Below, in pieces: positions 35,176 through 43,564 of a DNA stretch of 51,450 nucleotides. The position numbers were made by a program, and so were the translations under genes. A model generated the notes under the pieces. It was not told where the DNA came from and did not search any database. It saw nothing but the letters and a program-made list of their open reading frames with translations. Position 1 is the first letter of the stretch. Each line of letters starts with the position of its first letter. This stretch comes from an uncultured Eubacteriales bacterium (lineage in GTDB: Bacteria > Bacillota > Clostridia > Christensenellales > Aristaeellaceae): the NCBI GenBank assembly GCA_944349855.1, contig CALVNS010000019.1:1-51450 (forward strand). The letters are read 5' to 3'.

Positions 35176-35958
35176 ATGCTGAACCGTTCTGAAATCAAGC
35201 TCGGCGCGCGCGCAGCGGTGTGGCAACGGCCGCTCGGCCCCGCGCTGGCGGTGTTGCTTGCGCGCCTTCCGGGCATCGTGCTGGGCGTTTCCGCCTATTC
35301 GATCGTGCGCTATCTGATCGCCGGCCGCGTCGATCTGCACAGCTTTTTCGTCGGCCTGTTGGCGCTTTGCGTCTCGCTGTTTGTGACGCTCCCGCTCAAT
35401 GTGTCGCTGGCCGGCTATTTTATCGCGCTCGTCAGCGGCAGTCCACAGCGTGTGCCCTCGCTGCTGGCGATCTTCTCGGACATGGCGCAATACCGCCACG
35501 CCTATTTTGCCGGCTTGAGCGTCTTCGCACGCCAGGCGGTCTGGTGCGGCCTGGCGTTTTTGCCGTGCGCGCTCTCTCATGTATTGCGCGCCGCCCACGC
35601 CGCACCGCCCCCGGCGTTGAACGCGCTGTGGCTGGCGGGCGCCGTGCTCTTTCTCTCCACCATTGTCCTGTGCGCGCTGCGCTACGCGTTTGCTGCGCAC
35701 TTTGCATGGGAATACACCTACCTGACGGCCTCCGAGGCGGTTGACATGTCCGTCGCCGCCACGCGCGGGCGGATGAGCGAGCTCCTGTTGCTGCTGGCCA
35801 GCTTTCTCCCCTGGCTGCTGCTGTGCGTGGCGACGGCCGGACTGGCCTCGCTGTGGGTGCTGCCCTATCTGGACGCGACGCTCGCGGCCTATTACCTGAT
35901 TCTCAAGCGGCAGGAGGGCATCCGGCTGCCCACGCCCAAGGAGTACACCGATGTCTGA
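35176..35958 (+). CDS. Membrane protein, DUF975-like
   Basis: A 260-residue polytopic protein with about six helices. The beginning (RSEIKLGARAAV) and a late loop (EAVDMSVAATRGRMSELLLL) resemble DUF975-type membrane proteins, whose function is unknown. The RsuA-like gene starts eight bases before its stop. Confidence 0.6.
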   Translation: MLNRSEIKLGARAAVWQRPLGPALAVLLARLPGIVLGVSAYSIVRYLIAGRVDLHSFFVGLLALCVSLFVTLPLNVSLAGYFIALVSGSPQRVPSLLAIFSDMAQYRHAYFAGLSVFARQAVWCGLAFLPCALSHVLRAAHAAPPPALNALWLAGAVLFLSTIVLCALRYAFAAHFAWEYTYLTASEAVDMSVAATRGRMSELLLLLASFLPWLLLCVATAGLASLWVLPYLDATLAAYYLILKRQEGIRLPTPKEYTDV

Positions 35959-36691
35959 TTGTATGCGGTTGGACCGCTTTCTTTCGTTCATGGGATGCGG
36001 CACGCGCGGCGAGGTGCGCGACGCGCTGCGCGCGGGGCGCGTGACGCTGGAGGGGCGCACGGAGCGCGACGGCGGCCGGCGCATCGACGCGCAAGGCGCG
36101 CGCGTGACGTTTGACGGCAACCCGCTTGCCTACAAGCCCCATCGCCACCTGATGATGAACAAGCCCGCCGGCGTGCTGACCGCCGCGCGCGACGCGCGCC
36201 AGCCGACGGTGCTTGACCTGCTGGCCCCGCTCTACCGCGCCTGCGGCTGCATGCCGGTCGGGCGGCTGGACAAGGACACGGAGGGCCTGCTGCTGCTTAC
36301 CAGCGACGGCGAATTGGCCCACCGGCTGCTCGCCCCCAAGCGGCATGTGGACAAGGTCTACTTTGCTCAGGTGGACGGACCGCTGGGCGACGCCGACGCG
36401 CAGGCCTTTGCCGAGGGGCTTCAGCTCAGCGACTTTCAAGCGATGCCGGCGCGTCTGGAGATCCTGCACAGCGCGCCGGAAGGCGCCGAGGCACGGGTGA
36501 CGGTGCAGGAGGGCAAGTTTCACCAGGTCAAGCGCATGTTCGCCGCGCGCGGCGTACAGGTGACACATTTGAAGCGGCTGTGCGTCGGTCCTGTACCGCT
36601 CGATCCGGCGCTGAAGCCGGGCGCATACCGCGAGCTGACGGATGCGGAGCTCGCCGCGCTGGAACACTGCGTGCGGGCAGGCCCGCCGTGA
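35951..36691 (+). CDS. RsuA/RluB-type rRNA pseudouridine synthase
   Basis: A 246-residue enzyme: an N-terminal S4 RNA-binding domain (MRLDRFLSFMGCGTRGEVRDAL), then the catalytic domain with GRLDKDTEGLLLLT, in which the Asp after GRL is the nucleophile. KFHQVKRMF also fits. It converts a uridine in 16S rRNA (RsuA type, position 516) or 23S rRNA; the short form with MMNKPAGVLTA favours RsuA. CAAGGAG precedes the ATG. It overlaps the upstream membrane-protein gene by eight bases and is followed ten bases later by an rRNA methyltransferase. Confidence 0.9.
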   Translation: MSDCMRLDRFLSFMGCGTRGEVRDALRAGRVTLEGRTERDGGRRIDAQGARVTFDGNPLAYKPHRHLMMNKPAGVLTAARDARQPTVLDLLAPLYRACGCMPVGRLDKDTEGLLLLTSDGELAHRLLAPKRHVDKVYFAQVDGPLGDADAQAFAEGLQLSDFQAMPARLEILHSAPEGAEARVTVQEGKFHQVKRMFAARGVQVTHLKRLCVGPVPLDPALKPGAYRELTDAELAALEHCVRAGPP

Positions 36692-36701
36692 GGAGGACGC
36701 C

Positions 36702-37295
36702 ATGGCAAGCGATCACTACTATACGCAAGACCCCGTCTCCGCGCACGACGTGCGGACGTTTCCCTTCGCGTTTGAGGGGCGTACGCTCTCGTTTACGACC
36801 GATGCAGGCGTCTTCTCGAAGGGACACGTCGATCCGGGCACGCTGCTGCTGGCCCGTTCGCTGCCCGCGGATCTCTGCGGCCGCGCGCTCGACCTGGGCT
36901 GCGGCTGGGGCGCGCTGAGCGTGCTGACGCTGTGCCGCTTCCCGCAGCTGGAGCTGGTCATGTCCGACATCAACCGCCGCGCGCTCGACCTGGCGCAGCA
37001 AAACGTTCAGGCCAACGGCATGCGCGCGCAGGCCGTGCACAGCGATGGACTGCAGGCGGTCCAGGGCACGTTTGACGCGGTGTTGACCAATCCGCCCATT
37101 CGCGCGGGCAAGCAGGTGATCTACGCGATGTTCGCCGACAGCCGCGCGCGCCTGCGGCCTGGAGGCCGGCTGATTCTGGTGATTCGCAAGCAACAGGGCG
37201 CGCCCTCGGCGCAAAAATACCTGAGCACGCTCTTTGGCCGGGTCGAGCTGCTCGCACGCGATGCGGGCTACTGGATCCTGTGCTGCACGGTCTGA
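36702..37295 (+). CDS. RsmC-type class I methyltransferase
   Basis: A 197-residue SAM-dependent methyltransferase. The SAM loop is ALDLGCGWGALSVL (about residues 64-77) and the catalytic motif IV is NPPIRAGK, as in RsmC-type N2-guanine methyltransferases. FEGRTLSFTTDAGVFSKGHVDPGT is the typical lead-in. It is shorter than E. coli RsmC and lacks the N-terminal copy, as is usual in Bacillota. GAGGAGG precedes the ATG. Adjacent to a pseudouridine synthase gene, which supports an rRNA role. Confidence 0.88.
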   Translation: MASDHYYTQDPVSAHDVRTFPFAFEGRTLSFTTDAGVFSKGHVDPGTLLLARSLPADLCGRALDLGCGWGALSVLTLCRFPQLELVMSDINRRALDLAQQNVQANGMRAQAVHSDGLQAVQGTFDAVLTNPPIRAGKQVIYAMFADSRARLRPGGRLILVIRKQQGAPSAQKYLSTLFGRVELLARDAGYWILCCTV

Positions 37296-37341
37296 ACACG
37301 TTGTCCGATTCATCTTGAACACACATAGGAGGATGCGATCC

Positions 37342-38520
37342 ATGGAAACCTTCGACTTTTCCTATTTTGACCGGGGGATTGACCGCGTGGGAACCGACTG
37401 CGAGAAGTGGGACTTCCTGCGCCTGCGCGAGGGCGCGGACGTGCTGCCCATGTGGGTGGCGGATATGGACTTCCCCTCGCCGCCCGCTGTGAGCGAGGCG
37501 CTCGTACGCCGCGCCCAGCACGCGACCTACGGCTACACCGAGCCGATCGACGCGGACTTCACCTCGGTCATCGACTTCTGGCAGCGCCACCACGGCCTGA
37601 CGCTGACCAAGGAGGAGATCACGCTGTTGCCGTGCGTGGTCACCGGCCTGCGCATGGGCGTGCGCACGATGACGCAGCCGGGCGACAGCGTGATCATCCA
37701 GCCGCCGGTCTACGGTCCGTTCTTCGCCTCGATCCGCGACAACGGCCGGCAGATCGTCGAAAATCCGCTGCTGCATAGCGGCGACCGTTGGGAGATGGAG
37801 TTTGACGGCCTGGAAAACTGCCTGCGCGGCGGCGCAAAGCTGCTGCTGCTGTGCAACCCGCACAACCCGGTCGGCCGCGCGTGGGATGTGGACGAGCTGA
37901 CCCGCGTAGTCGAGCTGTGCGCCCGCTACGGCGCGAAGATCGTGTGCGATGAGATCCATGCGGACTTCGTCTTCACGCCCAAGCGCCACGTCCCGATCCT
38001 GTCCATCCCCGGGGCGGAGCACGTCGCCATTTCGCTGGCCGCCGCGAGCAAGACGTTCAACGTCGCGGGCCTCAAGCAGGCGGTGATGTTTGCCAAGGAC
38101 GAGGCGATGCGCGCCGCCATCGTGCAGGAGATGACCGCCTGCGGCGTGGTCAGCGGCAACCAGTTTGCGCTGGTGGGCACGCGCGCGTGCTACCTGCATG
38201 GCGACGCGTGGTTGGCGGGGCTCAAGGAATACCTGAAGGCCTCGCGCGAGATCGTCTACGACTTCATCCGGGAGCGCCTGCCCCACATCGGCGTATCCGA
38301 GCTGGAGGCGACCTATCTGATGTGGCTGGACTGCCGCAGCCTGGGCGTCTCCGGCGAGGAGCTGCGCCGGCGCACGATCAAGGGCGCAGGCGTCGCGCTG
38401 ACCGACGGCGAATTCTTCGGCACGCAGGGCGAGGGCTTCCTGCGCCTGAATATCGGCTGCCCGCATGCGCAGCTGCGCGAGGCGCTCGCCCGCCTGGAGA
38501 AGGCGCTGAAGAAGGACTGA
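37342..38520 (+). CDS. patB: MalY/PatB family aminotransferase / C-S lyase
   Basis: A 392-residue PLP enzyme of fold type I. DVLPMWVADMDFPSPP is the MalY/PatB signature, and the PLP lysine lies in AASKTFNVAGLKQA. LLCNPHNPVGR and the phosphate-binding region are present. Members cleave cystathionine to homocysteine or act as cysteine-S-conjugate lyases. AGGAGG precedes the ATG. It is followed by pepV, an arrangement consistent with amino-acid salvage. Substrate cannot be decided from sequence alone. Confidence 0.92.
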   Translation: METFDFSYFDRGIDRVGTDCEKWDFLRLREGADVLPMWVADMDFPSPPAVSEALVRRAQHATYGYTEPIDADFTSVIDFWQRHHGLTLTKEEITLLPCVVTGLRMGVRTMTQPGDSVIIQPPVYGPFFASIRDNGRQIVENPLLHSGDRWEMEFDGLENCLRGGAKLLLLCNPHNPVGRAWDVDELTRVVELCARYGAKIVCDEIHADFVFTPKRHVPILSIPGAEHVAISLAAASKTFNVAGLKQAVMFAKDEAMRAAIVQEMTACGVVSGNQFALVGTRACYLHGDAWLAGLKEYLKASREIVYDFIRERLPHIGVSELEATYLMWLDCRSLGVSGEELRRRTIKGAGVALTDGEFFGTQGEGFLRLNIGCPHAQLREALARLEKALKKD

Positions 38521-38587
38521 GTTCCCCCGGGCGTCAGTCCCTGCCGGGCCGGCGCCCTGACATTCACTTTGCAAGGAGGTCGTCATC

Positions 38588-39958
38588 ATGAACAATCCCG
38601 CTCTGGACAAGGCCGTCGAGGCCCTGCGTCCCCAACTCGAGCAGACGCTCGCCGCATGGATCCGCATTCCCTCCGTCAAGGACGCCCCGCAGCCCGGCGC
38701 GCCCTTTGGCGCGGACGTGCGCCGCATGCTCGACCGCGCGATCGAGGACGGCCGCGCGCTGCTGGGCAACGCGCGCGACGTGGATGGCTACGCCTGTGAC
38801 ATGGAGATCGGCCAGGGCGAGGACGTCATCGGCATCCTGGCGCACCTGGACGTCGTGCCCGCCGGCGACGGCTGGCAGGTCGATCCCTTCGGCGCGCAGG
38901 TCGTGGACGGCAAGATGTACGGCCGTGGCACCAGCGACGACAAGGGACCTGCCGTCGCGGCGCTATACGCGATGAAGGCCGTGCAGGATGCGGGCATCCC
39001 GCTGAGCAAGCGCGTGCGCCTCATCCTCGGCTGCGACGAGGAGAGCGGCATGGAGGACATCGCCTACTACGACAAGGCGATCGGCCTGCCCGCCGTGGGC
39101 TTCTCGCCCGACGCAGAGTTCCCCGTCATCAACACGGAAAAGGGCATTTTGCAGATGCGACTGCATGCCCCGCTCACGTGCGACCGGCTCGTGTCCATCC
39201 AGGCGGGCACGCGGCCCAACGTCGTGCCGGGCACGGCGACGGCCGTCGTGCGCGGCGAGGATACGGTCCAGCGCGCGGCCGCGTTTGCGCAGCAGGCGGA
39301 CATCCGCCTGGGCAGCGAGCCGGCAGAGGGCGGCGCCTTCCGCCTGACGGTCACGGGCGTGCCCGCGCACGCCTCCACCCCCTGGCAGGGCGTCAACGCC
39401 GCCGGGCAGCTGCTGCGCGTGCTGCAGGCCGCGGGCGTGGGCGGCGACTGCCTCTCCACGCTGGCCGACGCCATCGGTCATGACTCGGACGGCACGGGTC
39501 TGGGCATCGCCGGTTCGGACGGCGTCTCCGGCCCGCTGACGGTCAACCTGGGCCTGCTCTCCTACGACGGACAGGCGCTGCAGGCCACGCTCGACTGCCG
39601 CTACCCGGTCTTCTTCAGCGACGCGCAGATCGTGCGCTTCGTCAAGCTGCGCCTCTCCGGCGCGGGCTTTGAGGTCGAGACCGGCCACGGCGCGCAGCCG
39701 CACCACGTGCCCGCATCCAGCGCCATCGTGCAGACGCTGCTCAAGGTCTACGGCGAGCTGTCCGGCCGCGAGGCCAAGGTCATCGCCATTGGCGGCGGCA
39801 CGTACGCCCGCTGCATGAAGCAGGCGGTCGCGTTCGGCCCGCTCTTCCCCGGCGAGGAGGAGCTGGCGCACCAGGCGGGCGAAAACGTCGACCTGGCGCA
39901 GCTGGTGCTCAGCGTGCGCATCTTCGCCTACGCCATCGCGGAGCTCGCCGGCGTGTGA
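38588..39958 (+). CDS. pepV: M20 family dipeptidase PepV
   Basis: A 456-residue zinc dipeptidase. The first metal-binding His/Asp lie in [13 protein letters not shown], and the bridging Asp in [20 protein letters not shown] carries the catalytic Glu, and [21 protein letters not shown] matches the PepV C terminus. It hydrolyses short peptides in the cytoplasm. AAGGAGG precedes the ATG. It closes the gene group with patB and ends at a hairpin. Confidence 0.93.
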   Translation: MNNPALDKAVEALRPQLEQTLAAWIRIPSVKDAPQPGAPFGADVRRMLDRAIEDGRALLGNARDVDGYACDMEIGQGEDVIGILAHLDVVPAGDGWQVDPFGAQVVDGKMYGRGTSDDKGPAVAALYAMKAVQDAGIPLSKRVRLILGCDEESGMEDIAYYDKAIGLPAVGFSPDAEFPVINTEKGILQMRLHAPLTCDRLVSIQAGTRPNVVPGTATAVVRGEDTVQRAAAFAQQADIRLGSEPAEGGAFRLTVTGVPAHASTPWQGVNAAGQLLRVLQAAGVGGDCLSTLADAIGHDSDGTGLGIAGSDGVSGPLTVNLGLLSYDGQALQATLDCRYPVFFSDAQIVRFVKLRLSGAGFEVETGHGAQPHHVPASSAIVQTLLKVYGELSGREAKVIAIGGGTYARCMKQAVAFGPLFPGEEELAHQAGENVDLAQLVLSVRIFAYAIAELAGV

Positions 39959-39975
39959 GCGACCCCAAAAAACAT

Positions 39976-40001
39976 CCCCGGCAGCCTGACGGCTGCCGGG
40001 G
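39976..40001. terminator. Bidirectional terminator between pepV and the MBL gene
   Basis: A perfect 11-base stem CCCCGGCAGCC with a TGAC loop. The minus strand has a good T-run (six A on the plus strand at 39967-39972); the plus side is less T-rich. Confidence 0.8.
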
Positions 40002-40013
40002 CTTTCTGCGGGG

Positions 40014-40883
40014 TCACAGCTCGAGCGTCATGCCGTCGTACGCGGAGCGCACGCACGTGCCCTCCAGCATCGGACACAGCAGGTCGTAGGGCGGCGTGCG
40101 GTGCGGGCTCATGTGCGTGAGCCACACCTGCGGCTCACCGTTGAACAGGCCGTTCTCCTCAAAGAAGCGCACCTCGTCCCACACGCGCCCGAGCGTCATG
40201 TGCCCGCGCCCCTTGTTCACCTCGCCAAACGTCGCCTCCATGATCACCGCGTCCACCTTGTGCGCGCGCAGGCAGTCCCGCGTGCGCTCGACATACGTGT
40301 CCGAGTCCGTCGCATACAGGAACGTCTTGCCCTGCGCGTGGATGAGGTAGATCATGCCGCGCTCGCCGCCCTCCATGTGGCTGGCGATCATGGGGATGAA
40401 GTCCACGCCCGCGTGGTGATACTCCTGATAGACCTGCGGGATCGTGAAGTCCATCGCGTAGTCCGCGACCTCGCGATTCTCAAAGATGGCATTCATCCGC
40501 GCCCAGACCCCGCGGTTGCCAAACACGCGCAGCAGCGGCAGCTCGCCAAAGCGCGCGCAGGGCGCGGCGTAGCGCTCCGATTCCGGCAGCGCGTCCGCGC
40601 CATAGGCCTTGTAGCGCCAGTAGAGCATCTGCGGGTCGAAGTGATCCTCGTGCGGATGCGTGCACAGCAGCAGCTCCGTGCCCAGCAGGTCCACGCCGTA
40701 GTGCGCCGCCTTGTTGAACACATCCGCCGGGAAGTCCACCAGGCATTTGTCCGCAAAGTGGATGGAGCTGGTGAAGCGCACGTTGCGCCCGCCATGCGTG
40801 CGCGCATACGTGCAGTAGTCGCATTGACACCACGCGCCGGGGTAGAGCTCGGCCGCGCCGGTGCCCAAAAAGGTGATCTTCAT
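40014..40883 (-). CDS. MBL-fold metallo-hydrolase, PhnP-like
   Basis: A 289-residue metallo-beta-lactamase fold enzyme. It begins MKITFLGTGAAELYPG, has a CxCxYC near residue 19-24 as in PhnP-like proteins, and carries the metal motif THPHEDHFD. TDSDTY and HMSPHRTP supply further ligands. Related enzymes hydrolyse cyclic phosphodiesters. AAAGGAG precedes the ATG. It is divergent from a PHP phosphoesterase gene, and the two may act on related phosphate esters. Confidence 0.85.
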   Translation of the reverse strand: MKITFLGTGAAELYPGAWCQCDYCTYARTHGGRNVRFTSSIHFADKCLVDFPADVFNKAAHYGVDLLGTELLLCTHPHEDHFDPQMLYWRYKAYGADALPESERYAAPCARFGELPLLRVFGNRGVWARMNAIFENREVADYAMDFTIPQVYQEYHHAGVDFIPMIASHMEGGERGMIYLIHAQGKTFLYATDSDTYVERTRDCLRAHKVDAVIMEATFGEVNKGRGHMTLGRVWDEVRFFEENGLFNGEPQVWLTHMSPHRTPPYDLLCPMLEGTCVRSAYDGMTLEL

Positions 40884-41001
40884 CGCTGTTCTCCTTTCCT
40901 CGATCCGCCGCCCTCGTCCCCTATGCGATGCGGGCGGTCGCGACCATTCCAAATGCATCCATGCCGCCGATTCCGGCACATCACAAGGGAGGCTTTTGTC
41001 C

Positions 41002-41667
41002 ATGTCCACACTCGTCAAGCTTGAAACCCACCTGCACACCAGCGAGGTCAGTCAGTGCGGGCGCATCCCCGCGCGCGAGATGCTCCGCAAATATCATGCG
41101 GCCGGCTATGGCGCAGTCGTCGTGACCGATCACTTCCTGCCCGGCCGGTTTCACAGCCGCGCGGCGCGAGAGACGTTCCTGACCGGCTATCGCCTGGCCG
41201 CGCAGGAGGGCGCGGCGCTGGGGCTGACGGTGCTGCCCGGCATGGAGCTGCGCTTTGCGGGCGGGGACGAGGACTTCCTCGTCTACGGCCTGACCGAGCA
41301 GGACATCGTAGAGCGCCTGCCCGACGCCGTGTGCGAGGACGGGCTGCCCGCCTTTCACGCGCTGTGCCGGGCGCGCGGCTGGCTGATCTACCAGGCGCAT
41401 CCCTTCCGCCCGCATCTGCGCGCCATGCCCGCGCAGGACCTGGACGGCGTGGAGACGCGCAACTGCAACCCGCGCCACGACAGCCACAACGACCTGGCAG
41501 CGGCGTATGCGGCGAAGTGGGGCCTACGCACGCTGTGCGGCTCGGACGCGCACCAGCCGGAAGACGTGGCCGCCGGCGGCATCCTCGTGCCCGAAGAGGC
41601 GCTGACGCCCGCGGGCCTTTCGCAGTATCTGGCGCGCACGCCGGACCCGGCGTTCATCCTGCCCTGA
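41002..41667 (+). CDS. PHP domain phosphoesterase-like protein
   Basis: A 221-residue protein of the PHP superfamily. ETHLHTSEVS near the N terminus and VVTDHF provide metal-binding residues, as do MELRF, AHPFRPH, ETRNCNPRHD and GSDAHQP. All nine-residue cluster positions of a three-metal PHP site seem present. Substrate is unknown; typical ones are histidinol phosphate, nucleotides or polymerase-type phosphates. AAGGGAGG precedes the ATG. Divergent from the MBL hydrolase. Confidence 0.86.
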   Translation: MSTLVKLETHLHTSEVSQCGRIPAREMLRKYHAAGYGAVVVTDHFLPGRFHSRAARETFLTGYRLAAQEGAALGLTVLPGMELRFAGGDEDFLVYGLTEQDIVERLPDAVCEDGLPAFHALCRARGWLIYQAHPFRPHLRAMPAQDLDGVETRNCNPRHDSHNDLAAAYAAKWGLRTLCGSDAHQPEDVAAGGILVPEEALTPAGLSQYLARTPDPAFILP

Positions 41668-41671
41668 CGCG

Positions 41672-41703
41672 CATCCCCTCCACCCGTGCGGGCGGAGGGG
41701 ATG
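41672..41703. terminator. Hairpin between convergent PHP and GH127 genes
   Basis: A ten-base perfect stem CATCCCCTCC/GGAGGGGATG with a GC-rich inner region. It lies between two converging genes and may serve both, though U-tracts are weak. Confidence 0.65.
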
Positions 41704-41706
41704 TGC

Positions 41707-43542
41707 TTATTCTGCGATGGGCATCTCGGTCATGCGCAGGTTCGTGCAGCCGTAGGGGATCATGCGCACCGCGCGCGCCGGGCCGGTCGCCTGGCGGCTC
41801 TCGGGCGCGGGCGTGCACACGCCATGCTCCTCATGCCACTCGACCGGCGCGAGCTGCGCGGTGATCTCGACCGGCGCCTGCGCCGGGTCAAACGGACGGT
41901 CGCCGACCTCGTGCTCACGCACGGAGAACTCCGCGCCCGCAAACGCGTAGTTCCAGGCCGACTCGGGGAAGATCTCGTAGTCGCAGTAGGGATACTTGCG
42001 CTCCACGCCCTTGTCGGTATACTCGCGCTTCTCCCAGCGCTCGTCGATGGCCACGCTGTACAGCAGCGGGCCGCGCCACAGGCAACGCATGTCGCCCGGA
42101 CGCTCCACGAGCGCGCAGTCAAAGTCGATCGCGACCTCCACCTGCTGCGTGCCCTGCCATGTGCGCCGGATCGCGAAAAACGCGCCGGGCTGCGCGGCTG
42201 CGCCGTCGACGCGCGCGCCGGACGCCGCCGCGGGGATGCGCACGTAGAGCGTGAACGCAACGGGCCTGTCCGTCTCTACCTCGTAGCGCAGCGAGCCCTT
42301 GAACGGATAGTCCGTGCAAAGCGAGACGCGCACCTGTGCGCCGTCCTGCTCAAAGCGCACCTCGCCGGGAGCGATCAGGCAGGAGGCCAGGCCGTCCTGC
42401 GCGCGCATGAACAGCGAGCTTGCGAACTTGGGCCAGCCCTGGTTGAAGTTAGCGGTGCAGCAGCCGAAGTTCGGCTCCAGGCCGAACAGATGCGAGTCCG
42501 GCCCATTCGTGCCGAAGACGACGTGGTCCTCGGGCAGGCGCTCGCACCGGATCTGGTTGGTCATCTGGTCATACTGGTGCGTCCACATGTCGGGGCTGAT
42601 TGCGGCGGGCAGCGCGTTGAAGGCCAGGCGCTCCGCCTCGTCCGCCCAGTGCGGATTGCCGCTGACGGCGAGCATCTGTTCGAAGGAGTACATCGCCTCC
42701 ACGACGCTGCACAGCTCCGAGCCCTGCACCGGGCTCAGGCCCGCCGTGCACTCGTCGCCCGTGAAGTGCCCCACGGCCATGCCGTGGTGGCGCTTGAGCG
42801 TCCCGTGCGCCAGCAGGCCGAACGCGTCGGGATCGCCGCCCGTCAGGCGGCTCATGAGCGACTCCTGCTTGAGGCACATCGCCAGATTGACCACATGCGT
42901 GTCAAACGTCCACTCGCGCCGCGGCTCGGCGTCGCGATAGGGCGTGAAGATCTGCCGGTAGTCCATGCCCTGCGTGCGCAGGCGGTAGCACAGGTCGATC
43001 AGCCATTCCTCGCCCGTGCGCTCGTAGAGCCAGTAGATCGGGATCAGGCACTCGTACCAGCGCGCCGCGCCCCAGCCGAAGAGCGTGTGGAAGTGCATGT
43101 GCTCCTTCAGCCGCCACAGCGCGCGCTTCATCGCGCCGGGAATGCGCTCGTCGCCGCTCAGGTCCGCATACATCGCCAGCACCTTGAGGATGAGCATGTA
43201 CGCCCACACGTCGTACGTGGCGCGCTCCTCCTGCGCGCACGGGCAGATCCAGCCATCCTCCTCCTGGCGCGCGAGGATGCCGTCGATGTAGCGCTTGGCA
43301 CGCGCCTTGAGATCGTCGTCGTCCAGCAGGTAGGCCAGCGGCACAAATCCATCCAGCCAATAGGGCACGCGCTCCCAGCCGTCGCGATCGCCGCCGATCC
43401 AGCGGCTGTCGCGGATGTCGGGCCAGATCTGGTCCAGATGGCCGCTCAGGCCGTCGGCCTGGATGCGCAGCTGGCGCAGCAACCAGCCCTGGGCCTTGAC
43501 CTCCCCGTGCGTAAACGGCGTGAAATACGTCTTACCAAGCAT
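41707..43542 (-). CDS. GH127 family beta-L-arabinofuranosidase-like enzyme
   Basis: A 611-residue alpha/alpha-barrel protein (formerly DUF1680) without signal peptide. It has GSELC (Glu276, Cys278) and FGCCTANFNQGWPK (Cys361, Cys362). In HypBA1 the matching Glu/Cys and Cys-Cys residues bind zinc, and one Cys is the nucleophile, so this enzyme should be active. It releases L-arabinofuranose from beta-linked arabino-oligosaccharides. It is 22 bases after a GH3 gene and shares its promoter. AGGAAGAGA precedes the ATG. Confidence 0.93.
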   Translation of the reverse strand: MLGKTYFTPFTHGEVKAQGWLLRQLRIQADGLSGHLDQIWPDIRDSRWIGGDRDGWERVPYWLDGFVPLAYLLDDDDLKARAKRYIDGILARQEEDGWICPCAQEERATYDVWAYMLILKVLAMYADLSGDERIPGAMKRALWRLKEHMHFHTLFGWGAARWYECLIPIYWLYERTGEEWLIDLCYRLRTQGMDYRQIFTPYRDAEPRREWTFDTHVVNLAMCLKQESLMSRLTGGDPDAFGLLAHGTLKRHHGMAVGHFTGDECTAGLSPVQGSELCSVVEAMYSFEQMLAVSGNPHWADEAERLAFNALPAAISPDMWTHQYDQMTNQIRCERLPEDHVVFGTNGPDSHLFGLEPNFGCCTANFNQGWPKFASSLFMRAQDGLASCLIAPGEVRFEQDGAQVRVSLCTDYPFKGSLRYEVETDRPVAFTLYVRIPAAASGARVDGAAAQPGAFFAIRRTWQGTQQVEVAIDFDCALVERPGDMRCLWRGPLLYSVAIDERWEKREYTDKGVERKYPYCDYEIFPESAWNYAFAGAEFSVREHEVGDRPFDPAQAPVEITAQLAPVEWHEEHGVCTPAPESRQATGPARAVRMIPYGCTNLRMTEMPIAE

Positions 43543-43564
43543 CCATTCTCTTCCTTTCTCTATC